NCBI GenBank assembly: GCA_012064415.1 | Contig: SSNU01000094.1 | Coordinates: 342,351-406,350, forward strand | Length of the DNA: 64,000 nt | Reading direction: 5' to 3' | DNA from: Gyrodactylus bullatarudis | Lineage: Eukaryota > Platyhelminthes > Monogenea > Gyrodactylidea > Gyrodactylidae | Shown here: piece after piece, positions 31,460 to 46,400 of the stretch | How positions within the stretch are numbered: position 1 is the first letter of the stretch | How the letters are laid out: the number at the start of each line of letters is the position of its first letter | Notes under the pieces: model-generated | What the model was told of the DNA's origin: nothing | Databases searched by the model: none | What the model saw: only the letters and a program-made list of their open reading frames with translations | Translations under genes and position numbers: made by a program

Positions 31460-34400
31460 TTAGCAGAAAAATATTCTTTGTAAAGGGTTATTGCATAGGG
31501 AAGAACAGCATTCACAGCAACATGGATTCCCTTTTTTTGGCTCCGGAACAGAATATTTGGATGCCTCTCTTTTTGTCTCTCGTACTGTGCATAATTTCCT
31601 TCAATAATTGAATTGACTAATCAGAAATCTAGTTTTCCTCATTATTTCTTGTGTAAAAACTCACTCCATTAAATCATCAATTGCTTCGTTTACATTCTGG
31701 CCATTGTGGGCATTGGTGAAGTAATGACTAGCCTCATATTTCTGCAAAATTATTAGTTGGATATGAATTAACAACAACAATTAGTTCTCTAGTTGAAAAA
31801 GGAAGACGAAATTTTTAGTATTACAAGAGCATATTAAACTAGAGGGAAGAGAATGGGTCTTTGAAATTCTTATTTATTTTTTGACATCCCAGCATAGGCA
31901 ACCATCATAAGAAAGGGTAGAGTTGTGTGTTAACAAGGGTGGAAAAACAAAAACCTTGCTTGTTTAACAATTACCAAACAAACAAATAATACATGTATAA
32001 AAACCTAAAGGACGAAAACACAGAAAAAGGGAAGAGGAAATTCATGCAGGACAAAAAGAGGCCCCCTCTTTTCAGGGTTCTCTCTTTGTACCGAGGAACA
32101 ATTCGTTCCCTTATTTTCCTTACCATCTATTTTTACATATTTGAAAAAAATAACATGAAGCTTCGTTTTAAGCAAAAAGTCATTGAGCTCGGTCTTCTCA
32201 AGAATCAAGAGCGAGGCATTAACACTCTATGTCTTTCTCTAAAATGGGCCTAGAATGGGTTATTTTGTTTATGTATCTAGTAATTAACACGAAATGACCA
32301 TGGATTGAATGTCGGAAGTATGTGATAAAACCATGGCCTGATGATAATTACATACCCCCAAATCTACTTTCTTTGTTGTCCCTTTAGTTGTGCTCATTCA
32401 TTTCTAATTCTAACAGCCTTTAAAAAAAGCATGATGATTATATATAATTATGGAGTGTAGCCCATTGCTAAACTATTAATTAGATGATGTCACATATCTG
32501 TTCCCCCTCTATTCGAAATGATGTGTCTTGACAGGACTCGATGTTGTACCTTGGTGGTCAATGGATATTATATAGTATTATGATATGATTCATGACTGGT
32601 TCTATGTAACATTGAGCAATAGGTTATTATTATTATTACAAGAGTGATGTGAACCATTCGTTCGAAACTTGGAGAGTATTTTAAAATAAATTTTAAGCTT
32701 AATTTATTCTTATTTATTGAAAGACCCATGAAAATTATCATGTATGTAGGATACACACAGAGAAAGAGAGCGTATTATGACGGATTAAATTCAATACACA
32801 ATTGAATATTCGCCTGGATTATTTTGTATTCATTTGAGAGGGATTTTTAATTAAACCTTTTCATAAATTAAAACTTATTCAAAACAATTTTCTGGCTACT
32901 ATATTGCCCTTCCCCAAATGATATTTAACAGGAGGTAAATCTTTCGAGATTAAATCTAACTTGAATAACTTATAGTCTTGGTTGTATGTTTTATTTTCAA
33001 AATCAAATAATATATGCATAAAAGTTTATTAAAATTATGGTTTTTAAATATGAAATGAGTTAATTTAAAAGTTAATCTAATTGTGAAATGAATCCGAAAA
33101 CTATTTCGGTTCATTCTATGGGGAGAATATGCCGGTTTGGCGTAGTGGAATTCTTGTCCTAGGATCAAACCCTCCCACATCGGGCACTCTTCACCTGTTC
33201 CCTCTTCATAATTACTTCTATATTACTCTTATTTACACTATTATAAAATTCTCCTTGTCCAGTGAAGTAAGCCTAAAAGCTTACAGATCACTGGTTTTTC
33301 CGGTTTTCCACTAAACTTTGCCTGATTTAAATAATTCTATTGCCATTTATTCATTTATAACATTATTCAAAATCTCTCTTATACTCTCCCTTACATTTAT
33401 AAATATCCAAATCCATCAGTGATTTGAGATCAGTAGTCTTCAAAAATCAGTAAAGCTATATTTTCTAAAGAGAATATCTAACAGGATATCTCTACTTGCT
33501 AGGATTTTTTGAGTTATATTTTGAATCTTTATCATTACAAACACTGATTTTTTGTACATTTTTATTTTTTTTCTTTGAAATGAAAACACTATATTGAAAT
33601 TAAATCATATGATAAATAAAAATAACAAATACAAAGTGATCTGAGATTTTTATAAAGGTTTCCATAAGCAAGTGAAGACAGCACACCAACCCTCAATGCA
33701 CCTCAAAATATTTATTTATTTATCTGAATTTATTCAAAAAAAATCTCGATGAATTTAGGAATAAATGATTTTTACACCTTGATATCAACAAAAATTATGC
33801 ACTCAAAGCTTGAAAAATGGAAAAATCGCGTCAACAAAAAATTTAAATGTCTTCTAATTTTTTCCAAAAACCGTTTTTATAATAATTTTTTGAATCCGTG
33901 AAAATATGTCTCTTGAACCGATTTCCAAAAATCTTTTTATATTTAAATGCTTTATTTAAAACCATAAAAAACCAAATTTGAAGTAGAAGCATAGAAATGA
34001 GAAATACGTCAAAATTCAAGGTTTTTCAAATTTTGTAAAAACTTTTAGGTTAACAATTTTCCCATGTATAAAAAAGATTTTATCAGGTAATTTGTTGTAA
34101 AAATTTAGATACTTTTCCTGAAATCTAAAGCAACATCCACTTAAAATTTAGGTAATAACACAGATTTTATCTAGAGGTTAAAAACAAAAGACATAAAATC
34201 AACCCCATTCGTCTCTGGACTAGACAGAGTCACAAATTTACATTTACATGAAAATTCTGTGTACTCTCGCGTAATTTACAAATGCTTTTATTCATGAACA
34301 AAAATTGAGAACGCCTAATTTTTCAAATTTCCCTGCATTTTTAAGGATTATAAATAAAAAAATATAGATACAACGAGAAATTATAACGTAAATCTGATTG

Positions 34401-37400
34401 TTAAAATATAAGTTCTTGAGTTGTATAACGCTGCAATAATGTAAAATGAAGACTAGGATCTGCAAGAAATTCTTAAAATAACCTGGTTAATGAAGATAGG
34501 AATAAAGGAAAGATTTAGACTAATCGATTTTATGGCTGATGTGAGACATGACCAATTTTAGATTAGTCAAGTCATCACAAACAAATAGTTCATATTTTGT
34601 AAAAAATAAAGTTAAAAATAGATAATAAGTAGCCGGGGTCATTATCAGATTATAATTTAGAAAATTGAAAGAAGATTTATTAAAACCAAATGTACATTTC
34701 TTGAAGCATCATCAGTGGTAATTCTTCAAAAATGATATAAGTTAAGAGTTCATTCCAGATAAAATTTTACAAATAATGAAATAAATATTAAAAGTCAAAG
34801 AAAATAAGAATAAATACTGAAAAAACACCAAACTCTCCAATAAATAGCAGCAGTGAAGAGAAAAGTGAAAAAGCTCACATTGGCCAAGGTAGTTGAAGAT
34901 TATAGGAATAGTTTTATTTAACACATAGATTAGGTTTATATAGGTTAATACAGAAACTTTTCCTTCACCCATACATCTATGCTGTCGTCATTAGTATTTT
35001 TGTATAAAACGAAAAAAATTGAAATGGAACCTCAATTGAAATTGATCTTCTTGTCTAAGATGCCTTGAAACCGCAGTATCCATCCTCAGATGATCCTCCG
35101 CTCTTGTAGATTATTTCCTAATGGTTCTACCTATATATGAGGCTCCACCATCAAATTGGAATTTGTAAACTAATAGAGTGTTCTCCTCTGGCTTCAGCAA
35201 ATCCTTATGAATAAAACTAAATAATCTCTGAGTTTTAAATACAATTTTTAATTCTGTGTTATCATAATGTTGATTGATGAGATCATTAAGTCTTCTTCTA
35301 ATGTCATTATAATTATTATTAGAGAGAGAGAATAAGACTCAGGGAAATTTCTTCACTAAGAATGGATATCTTCGGACCCAGTCCTGAGACCGAGATAAGT
35401 GCATTGTACAAGTCGATCTGAGGAAAAACAGAGTTAGTCCAATAGTTAGGCACTGAAAGTTATTTGAATAACTAATAATTTTTGTATTAAGGTTTTTTTC
35501 AAGAAAATCGACAACTTCAACAACTTGAATGTAGGGAATAATTGAGGATTTCAATCACACTCAATCAACATTATTATGCACGCGAGAAAGCTGTCATGAG
35601 AATAATTCATCATCTCTGATTGATTTTCCCCATCATGATAGGTTACATGGGTCATGATGTCTTTTGAAAATTGATCCATTCGTGTTATTATAAAAAACAT
35701 ACGGAATGTAGAGACAGATGAAATTAATACATTAATTAGGGAGATTATCAAATCGAAAACATGTTTTACTATTTCTATCTTGAAAGCATCGATAGAATCG
35801 TTCAACTGATGAATTTTAAGCTGTCAAACATTTCATAGTGTATTAAGTTTCAATGACCAACGAGAAAACCCATTGACAAGATTGAAGAATAGAATACTTT
35901 GTATTTATTTCACATTCTACTATTGTGCAAAATAGATCAAGTTATTCCTGAATAAAAATACTCATGAAATAAACGTGAAAAAAACAACCAAAAACAGATT
36001 TTACAAGATTGTAATCATAATTTCAAAATAAACATTATTTAGCACAGGGAGGACTAACCATAACTGCAATAAATAAATTTCAACACAGGAAAATTGCAAT
36101 ACAAACAATTGGCCTACTTATTTGGCCTGTATTTATTTTCATTAGAATCACTATAGTGATTTAGTGAAATTTCTAGAAGGGCTTATTTAGTCATTATGCT
36201 ATTTTTTATAATTCTTTTATGAAACCTTTTTTCTGAAATTGAATTTATTTATTGCCAACTTATCCAGATAACATTGAATTTATTTTGTATATCCTTGTAC
36301 AGAACCTATCTATTTTTATTTATTTTGTATATAATTATTTTTAAATAAATATTGTCTAACAAAAAAAAAAAAACTATAATACCACACAGATTATCTTCAA
36401 TATTTTTACAAGATACCCAAAGTTTTTTTTTCATAGTTAATTTTCATTCATTAATGAAACTTTTTGAAAAACCAGATCACTACTATCATTATTTATTTTT
36501 TTTGTTGGAAATTTTTTTTCAAATTTAGTATATAAATAACAAAGATATAAAAATCACCAAGATCATTAAAATAATAGTTCTTGGGCATCTTATAAAAATA
36601 GGACGAATTGGATATAATCAGGGTTGGAGTTGAAACATATGTAATGAAAATAAATAGGCCATTTAAGAAGTTTCAATAATCAATATGGAATTAGTGAAGA
36701 TTAGAATATAAAATACACTAGTTTTTCATATTTAATGCATTTTATGATAACTTTTCACACTCTCCAAATTGATGAATTTGATTGAACATTATTTTTATCT
36801 ATTTTTTCTTTTACATTTTTAAATGAGAACCTCTTCAAAGATTATATTATATTTATTTGTAATTATTATTTTATTGAAATATAAGTGTTTTGTCTAACAA
36901 AAAAAATCTTAGTATAGTCGAGCATATCGATCGAACATGTGATATGATAGATTTTATTCTAGAGAGATAATTTATATTTATTATCTACATCATATCTCAT
37001 TTTCGTTTTCTTGATTTGATCTTTCAATATTTCATTTCTATGTCATTATATTTAACTTGTAATTACTCTCGTTTTTTATCTTTTTAAAATACAGATCATT
37101 TTCTAACAAATAAAAGGGAGATTTAACTCTGAGGTTGAGATGCGATCATTGTATGACGCTAAAGAAAGAATAAAAATTTGGCTCAATCACTAAGGATTTT
37201 TCAATACTCAGTGATGGGACTGAAGGTGAAATATAGTCAAAACGACTAAGACTAGTGCTTTGTAAGCTTTTAAGTCGAAAGACAAGTTGATGATTTAGAG
37301 AATTTTAAAATTGAGTAAATTCGCGAGTTTATTTGAGTCTGATTTGAAAAGGGGTTTAATTTTAACTATTCTAATTAATACAAATTTTCTTTCAACCAAA

Positions 37401-40400
37401 AATAATCGTTCATAAAAACTAGCAAAAAACTTTGATTTTGATACAATTTCGACGGATCATAAAATTTTTTTGTTTTTGTTAGATAAAGCCTTATATTGAA
37501 ATATAAATATAAAATAATGTGTACAAAATAAATGTAAGTTAATCTGATCAATAGAATGAAATAAATCTGGATCTTGTAGTCTTTTTAAATGTAATAAAAT
37601 AAATGGCAATAAAATGAGTGAAATGGATCAACAGAAACTCTAGTGTCTGAAAGCAAATCATTAATCATCTGGCAGTAATTACTAATGAAGATAAGAATAG
37701 AGCAAAGACTTGGAATAATCAAGGTTAGATCTGATGTGGGACATGACTAATTTAAGATTAGTCAAGTTTTCACAATCAGATAATTTGTATTTTGAAAATA
37801 TTTTATTGACGATGAAATGAAACGAATATTTTATTATTTTAACTATTTCAACAAAAAAAACTACTATTCGCAAATTTTCTATTCAAACATCACTTGTATT
37901 ATTTTAAAAAAGATAATGAAAATTTTATCATTATTAAGGATCACATGATACTTTTGTTTAGTTGAAATTGTAGTAGTATAACGAAAAAGGTCAACATCCC
38001 AAGGATGTACATAGTTTTTATGTCAAAACGATCATTTGTCTCATAGAATGACACTTTTTTAATGAGTTACAACCGAAATGTGGGTCATTGAATGTTCCTC
38101 GATTACAAACAAAATCTGGTCTTTTTATACATTTTCCCATTTCATCTATTGAAATAATAATAAAAATTGATATCAAAGGTCACTCATTTTTCGTGATCAA
38201 TAGAAAAATGTGTTGTGCTACTGAGGTATAAAATTTGATGAGAAAACCAAATCCTTGGTTACCCCCGATTGCACGAAATGAATCCTTTGACTATAAATAA
38301 AAAACCAGATATTTACATGATGACATTCCTCTTATTTGACGAGAATATGGTAGAATCATTCAAGAAAAGTTGATTGACCCCTTCATAAATGCATTGGGAT
38401 ACTGAGGGCTAGATTGGGCCCTCTATGAATCGTGAGAAAGTCATCCGAGTTCTCATACTATTTAAGGGGTATTGAATCGGAATATGGGCTTTATTTAGGC
38501 ATAAATAGGTTAGAATTGCTTTTAGAATTTTTACTGATTCAGAATCTCTTAAAGAGAATACAAAAAGGAAAAATGGAACATCTGATGTCCATGATGACAT
38601 ATACCATTATTTCAGAGTATAACGATGGTTCCTGAGAAAATCGAAGGAGCCTTCCGAAGAATCTTTTTTTGTTAAAGGATTGTGATAACCGTTTTGATTT
38701 GAAATCTATTATTTCTCACCTAAGGTCTAAGCTTGACTACACAAAATAATGGGGAAATTTGATGAAATTGCAAGCGAAAATTTTTACTTGTTTAAATAAG
38801 AGCTCTTCTCTATTCATTAGAGATGTAACAAATTTTTCAACCTACTTTAAAAACCTACTCAAATGATAATACTATAAGTTCTTAACATTTATATAACATG
38901 ATTGAAAAAAAATTTAAAATGTCAGAATGCAATGATTTGACCAATATTAAAGCAATCATGTTGCGTTTTTTTTTTTGAGATTGAAACATTTATATTTAAT
39001 TATAGAAATGATTTGTACAAATAACGGAACAGGGAAAGAGTGTTCAATGAGCCCGGTGTGGGAGGGTTTGAACCTAGGACCGAGAGTAAGAGCGTCCGAA
39101 TGAGAGGTGAGAGAGATACCACTACGCCACACCGGCAGTGCAATGATTTGACCAATATTAAGGCAACAATGTTGCATATTAGATATAAATTAGATTATAC
39201 AAAAAGTCTACTCTATCTTCAATAATTCCAGAATGATTTAGTGAAATTTCTAGAAGGGCTTATTTAGTCATTATGCTATTTTTTATAATTCTTTTATGAA
39301 ACCTTTTTTCTGAAATTGAATTTATTTATTGCCAACTTATCCAGATAACATTGAATTTATTTTGTATATCCTTGTACAGAACCTATCTATTTTTATTTAT
39401 TTTGTATATAATTATTTTTAAACAAATATTGTCTAACAAAAAAAAAATTATTTTGAGATCAAGTTTCAAATAACTTTTCCGTGATAATATTCAAGTTTAA
39501 AGATCAGACTTTTTTAAAAATACCGCTAGATTTTCAATGTATTTTTACTACGTTTTCACTAAAATTTCGAATATTTTTTTTGAAAAATGAAATAGTATAA
39601 GAATATTTTTTTTTGTTAGACAATGTATTTATTGGTATATGAAAAATACCAATATAGATTTTATTCTAACAAAAAAAATTAATTAAAGATCATGTTAAGA
39701 TCTTTTCTGTTAAATTTTGTTATACCACTATGCCTACTAGAGAATTTAGGGAAAATGGGCAATGCACGACTATGCAAGGGATTGTAAACGAATTTTCAGT
39801 TTTTTTTAGATCTCACACATCATTGTTATCAAAGTTATATGTGGAAATTTCACGGAAAACTTTGATTTTATAAAATGTTAAAATTCGTTACATCTCTACT
39901 ATTCATTCTCTAATAAAAATCACAGGATGAAGGATTTACTTAAGTTGTTGTCAGCTATTTTTCTTCCTATCATTTTCAATGTGGTGTAAGTTGAATAAGC
40001 CTTAAGGATCAACTAAAGTTGATAGTAATAGCCTGAAAATCTCCTATGACTACTTGAAAGTGACAATATACTAATATTCACAGACTTATTGCAGATTTTT
40101 TATATTCTTTTTTTTCAATATAGGATTTCTTTTTATAAAAAAATACCAAAAGAAAGGTTTGCACAACTCACTTGGACTAAATCCCCAACTACATCGTCTA
40201 CTTTCATTTCATGCAGCGAAGTTGTCTCCCCTTTGTTCCCTAGGAACATGAAAACAGGACAATCTAAGCCTTTCAGCGATTCATCAACCATCTTTGACCA
40301 GCCTTTAAGCTGACCAATACTCTCATTTTCATCCTTTTGCACTGAATACATGAAAATGATTCCATCTGATCTTCTTAGATAATGCTTGTACAATGATTGA

Positions 40401-43400
40401 TAACTAAAAAAGTAAGGGAAGATTGTTGAAAAATTCTTTTATTAATCGGACTTGTTTAAAAAAAGTTTCAAAGTTTGATTAAAGATTTTTCCAAGCTAAG
40501 AATAACATGTTTCGTTCGCACCTGGCTTGTTGTCTCTCTTAACACGACTGTGTTATTAACACATATTTCAAGGTTGAAATGTTAGTGAAAGGGATTGAAT
40601 ATTGCTGCTGTGCTAAAAGGTGTCAACACTGAAAGATGTGTGAAAGAATTTTTTTTCTCTTCAAACTACACCTCTATATATCCCAAGGTTTAATGAACTA
40701 GGATGATTCTTTCCAATCAGATGACATAAGAAGAGGGGGATTGGTTTACAAGGGGCTTGTCAGTGAATGATTCAGATGTGTTTGGTTAGAGAGAAATTTC
40801 GAAAATTGGATTAAAATGAAAGCGGTAGCATTGAATGTATTCAATAAAAAGGGGATGGTCAGATGGAAGAAAAAGGGGCTTATAATCAAGTTCTATGTCT
40901 TCGGTATTCCGACTTAAACCTTTCTTAACATTACAATGATTGATTGAATTTGTATAGTTAGTTAGTTAAAAGAGACATTTCATTACCTTTTATTGCCAGA
41001 TGTGTCCCAAAATTGAATTAAAATTTTTCCTTTGTCATGCTTGTGGTAATTGACCATGTGAAAGTCCAAACCTAGGGTTGACTTGAATGTACTCGATGTC
41101 ACATCTGTCTTTATATTGCAAAATTTGTTGATAAAAGTCGTTTTGCCAACGTTGAAAGAGCCAATAAAAATTATTTTTACAACATCACATAAACTTGTCT
41201 TTGTTCGACTGTCCATAAATGTTCTTTCAACAATCTAATAAAAAATTCGTGTTCATCTGACTACTTGAAAGTAAATTCATAATAATATTTCAGACTAATT
41301 TCTTAATGTTAATAATAACTTATTAATTAATAATAAGTTATTATTATTTTTGTAATCGTACAAATTATTATGCCTTATAATGTTTGTGTTGAATAGATAA
41401 GAATGTAACGCACGTTTCTATGGCTTGCTACTCATTGTGTATATTCAAATTAATAATGTAAGAGAAAGATGGAGGAAAATCCAAAAATTTCGATGCTAAC
41501 TGTCTTCACACGTTTTTTATACAAAGATGAAGCTCTTGAAATTGGCAATAAGGATACTTTTAATGAAATTGTCGGTAAAGTGAAAATTGAGCAGTGTTAG
41601 ATTCAGCAATCACCATCGAAATTTTTCGTGGGATTTCCAAGTTTTAGTAAATTTTATTAATTGTCATATGAAAGTACAGTGTAAAAGAGATATCTTGATT
41701 CTCCATAAGAAATGAAAATCGAATGAAGAAAATAGAAAGTATGTTCAGTTATTTTACATACGTCATTTTCACTTGGCTGTTCACTGATAATGCTATCAGT
41801 TTGGCCTCTTGTTTGATCCAACATCTCTCTGGTTATTGTAGCACCGGAGATATCCGTTTTCCACTCATCAAGCTCTTCACATTCCTCAATAATTGGATGG
41901 TTCTTCAGTCTGTCTCTAGCCTCTTGACTAAAAGGCTTTCGATCTCTCCTCAAATCCATTGACAGTGAGACAAGATCTTCGTCAATTTCGTAGACTTCAT
42001 CATTATTCAATTCTTCTTCATGGAATGCACCGTTGATCTGGTTGAATCTAGGATAATTTAAAGTTGAATATTCAGGATAAATTTTCGATAATATAAATTC
42101 GATAATGTACTTGGCTGATAATAAATTAAAACAGAAAGAGACAATTGGATTTCAACCTTTGAGATCAAAACCCTCTGGCCCAAGGGTCGTATACGACCTC
42201 TTTATATTTTTAAAATTTTAATCATAGTATGCCTACTTTATAGTAGATTACCGTTAACACTGATGATAGTTTCTATGTAAAACTGTCATCATTATTTATA
42301 GGGGTTATTTGGAGAGCATTTTAGACACTTATCTAATAAAAGATTTAATTAAGGAGAATTTATGATTGATTGCTCTACTGATCGTGATGTTTAAACTCTT
42401 GGTCTGCTTTAACACAAGTTTTTGGCACGTATTGAAATTTAATACATATTTCTGTGTATTGCTGACGTTTGAAGTAAAGTATATATTCATTAAGATTTGA
42501 CTGTTAAGATAGAAACCTTCTTACTAAAACGGATCTAAGTCAGTTCTCTACCATCAACTACCTTTTCAGAAAACTCCATTCAACCGTTAAAAAGTTTCCT
42601 CGGTTTCATGTTGAAATAATTTATTTTTATAATAATCATTCGAATCAGAATTTAAAATTGTGCCGGTTATTTTTAACACAAAATATCAACCCTGACCAGA
42701 GTTCAATAGACTTTAGAAGTTCCAATATGGAACCTATTTTTTCTTAGTTTTCATGAATTTAAATGTAAAGACTAAAAGTAAACAAATTATTTTTTCGAGA
42801 AAAATCCTAAATTCCTTAGATTGACGTATAAAACTTATCATTCAGCATGCTATCTGTTGTAATTTACACAATGGTATTTTCACCCTGGGTGTGATCAAAC
42901 ACTTTTGTATTTGACAAATCATGTTCCATTATTTCACGGAAATATTCCTCGTCTTTTGCATCACGCAGTTTACGATTTGCTTCTCTGAAATATAGGAGAA
43001 ATAATTTAATTCAGGATATTCAAATTAAAGTTTAATAGATTAAAAATATGCCTCAGCACGAAAAAAATTAAGGCTTTTTGTAGAAACTCCCTTGTGATTA
43101 AGTCGGTTGCGAAACTCATTGGCCACTCCAGTCCGAAGAAACTGGGGCATAATATACCGTGAAAAATATACAAATATTTCAAAATTTTACGAAAAATTCA
43201 TTGGTGCATTTAATTTTCCGTTTAACTTCTGTTTTCAAGGGTAAAATTTATAAGTGTCAGAAATTGAGTTTTTAAAGCTTTATTGTGAGGATCAGAGAGG
43301 TGTTAGAGACTCAGAAAGTATCAATAAATACAAAAGAGAAGATCCTTTTTCATAAGAACATTAAAGTTTCCCTTAAAAAGCACACTATAAAACCTACTTG

Positions 43401-46400
43401 TAAGCGACCTATCAAAATCAGGGTTTTGGATCACATATTGAAGGGATCAATTATACGTTCACTCGAGCTTCGAATTGCTTTTAGTAACTAAAATTTAGTT
43501 CATTGTTTCAACCCTTAAAGTTGCAGAGAATTTCTTTTTTTCACGACTCTAATTTATTCTTTTGTCTATCAAATGGTTTGTGAATATACTGATCACGAAT
43601 CTACAGTTATTTTAACGCAACTATTTTTATTTCAAGAGTTATCAATCAAAAATTTTTTCATTCAAAATTTAAAATAAATAAATTGAATGATATTCCTATC
43701 TAAGCTATTAAGAATTCAGTACTAGAATAAGATTATTTTCTTTAATGTATTTTTCATTTGTTTAAATCAACCACGAAGAAAAAAAGTCTCCTAAATTAAT
43801 TCGAAATATCCTAAAATCTTGCGCTTGATTTTCGATAAAAATGCAAAAATTAAAAAAACTTTTGATTGAATTTACGTCACCCCTAGAAAAAGGTTTTTGT
43901 ACCAAACAGAAATCAATCCTTCGATATTAAAACCTCATTACTTATGAAAAATGATGAAAATTTTTGAAAATTCTCTCTTTCTTGTGTCCAATAGATTCTT
44001 TAGCTTCGTTAATAAAGCAATCTTTAAAATTACCTCAAATCGTAGATTTCTTGTAAGATTTGTTCATTCTCTTCAGCAATCTCCATGCCAAGACGTGAAT
44101 TCCTCTGCACTTTATACAAATGGCCTTCTTTCCATTCCTGGTGCAGTTCCTCAATAACCAGTTGACTTTCTGCAATACAGGCCTGATGAAGAATAAAATT
44201 ATTTTGCATGGAATGAAAATTGAAAAAAACCTGCTGATTAAAATCAAAGAAGCTATAAAAATGATCATAAAAATGTTAACAATACGCAGGTTCAAATGAG
44301 TTTTCTTTGATCTAATATAATCAAAGATGACTTGCTTCAATGCTGGCCAAGGCTTCTTCTAATTCACTCTTTTGCAGATAGAGTTTCTCCAATTCTTCAT
44401 GAGCGTGAGATAAGTTATCTCGATATTGCGTGGTCAGTTTGGCAATCTAAAGTAAAAAACTTTATTAACAAACTGTTATGAAACGTTGTTCAAGCTCAGT
44501 GACCGCTTCTTGCTTAGAAATAAGCTCTGCTTGTAGTTCTGCTATCTGGTCGCAATCTGATTTCCCTGGAATGCCTTCATTTTCCCTGTAAAACTCTTTT
44601 AATCTTGCATCGAGTTGTTCTGATAGATTTTTCAATTCAATTTGTCGTTTAGCCAAGTTTCTATAAATGTTTAGAAAGATGAGATTATACAATTCTTACA
44701 AAATAATCAATATTTTGAAAATTATTGGTCTTGAAAATTATCCGAATTCTGAAAATATCTTGACAAAATCTTTTCATGTGCGATGGTTGACAACTAATTA
44801 TTGCAACCATGTATGATTTAAATTTATAAAAATATTTTTCCCTAAGAAATTCCGTAAAATCATTCTGAGGACATAAAAAGTTATTTTCGATGAATTTGGC
44901 AATTCATGAATTTTACAAGAATCTCATTTTTTCATCAAGTTTTCAGAATTTTTTGAAGATTTTTTGGTAACCGATTCAAAAGGGTGAATGTTTTTTTCTC
45001 CGAAAAACTCACGAGAGGACTTACTTTTCTGTTAAATTTTAGTACTCATGTTTTGCATAATTTAAAAGCACGAAAATCATTCTCCATTATGTCATTCCCC
45101 TATTTTTCCCACAATATCCCACGGACATGATAAAATAACGAAATCAACCATGGATCCCCTCTTTATGATAAGATTACTATTTTTGAAGATGAAAATTAAG
45201 AAACTCATTCAATGGCCAAGATATTCCGGATTTTAGTGGTTGCGTAGTAAAAATTCATTGAAAATTGAGCGGCGATTTAAAAATTTTTGGATTTTTAAAA
45301 CCGAATGACATAATGGAGAATCATTTTTGCCACATCCTTCAACACAAAATAATGCTTCGAATTTATAGTTCTATCAGAAAAGCTGGTCAGCCAGCTCTAA
45401 ATTTAAAATTTCTTCTAATTTTTTCAAAAAGAATATTTTTCGAAATTTTTTTCTTAAATCAGTGAAAGTGTACCATTCGATTCGGTTACCAAATAATCTT
45501 CAGAAACATTTGCTACCTTGATGAAAAATTGAGATTTTAGGTATGAGAGCGTTCACTACGTGTAATTCTGAATATAACCAAGATTCAAAATCATTTCATG
45601 ATAAATCTACGAATAAAAGACTAAACTATTGAAAAATCAACTCACTCCTCGAATAATCTTTCGAGCCTTTTATTTTCTTGACGATTGCGTCGCAACGATG
45701 AAACCATTAGGCTCATCAACTTTTTCACTTTTGGCTTCAACTTTGGATTTATATTCAGGAGATTCTTCATCAAAGCCCTCAAGAAATCAAATTAATAGAT
45801 GATACTCACGGATCAATGATACCCTCTGTTTCAGTGATGACATCATCTTCATCGAGCTCATCAAGAGAATCTTTGTTCATCTTGTCGTTAGAGGACTTCT
45901 CTATGAAAATCTCTTGCGAATTTTCCTGATTCCTTTCAACAGACTTCAAGTATGATACTAAACAAGATAAAATTTATCTTCTTCCGATAAGTTATATAAA
46001 TAAAGTTGGATGATATGAAGTTGGGAATCTATGATTTTTATCAAAAACTCGATTTTTTCAAATATGGTCATCCTTATTATTTTACTATTGAGCCTAGCTA
46101 ATTATAATTATTCAGCAATCAAAATCCTAGTCTCTACCCTAAAAATTTGTAAAGTTGGTTGCTATGATGTTGATTTTTTCGAAAACCTCGTTTTATTCAT
46201 CATAAATTCGAACATGCAAGAAATTTTTTGAAATCCTACTCATGTTGCTCACTTTCACGATTTGAAGAAAAAAATTCTGAAAAATATGGTCATTTTTCAA
46301 ATTTTGATTAGGCACCGAATCCCATTTTTTCGATCTTTGAACTGAAATTTTGAATTGATTTCAAAGTGAGAGAGTGATAAAAAGATATTTTCTAGGATCG

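Noticed and set aside
31460..31741. A separate small GTPase or Cys-rich gene
   Set aside because: Phases, the KYEA...FTNAHNG alignment to the RASEF G5 region and the absence of a P-loop nearby indicate that it is the end of the RASEF gene.
32005..32253. Overlapping plus and minus open frames of 67-86 codons
   Set aside because: They lie inside the long RASEF intron, have no recognisable domain, and the frames mirror each other as expected by chance.
39053..39136. A functional tRNA gene on the minus strand
   Set aside because: The head continues into a body and A-tail, has flanking duplications, the cloverleaf middle does not give a clear anticodon arm, and a second damaged copy exists at 33130; it is a SINE.
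36157..39437. LTR retrotransposon bounded by the 204-bp repeats (they begin TG and end CA)
   Set aside because: No matching target duplication, no primer-binding site after the first copy, no coding remnants, and both copies run into A tails; two retroposon insertions fit better.
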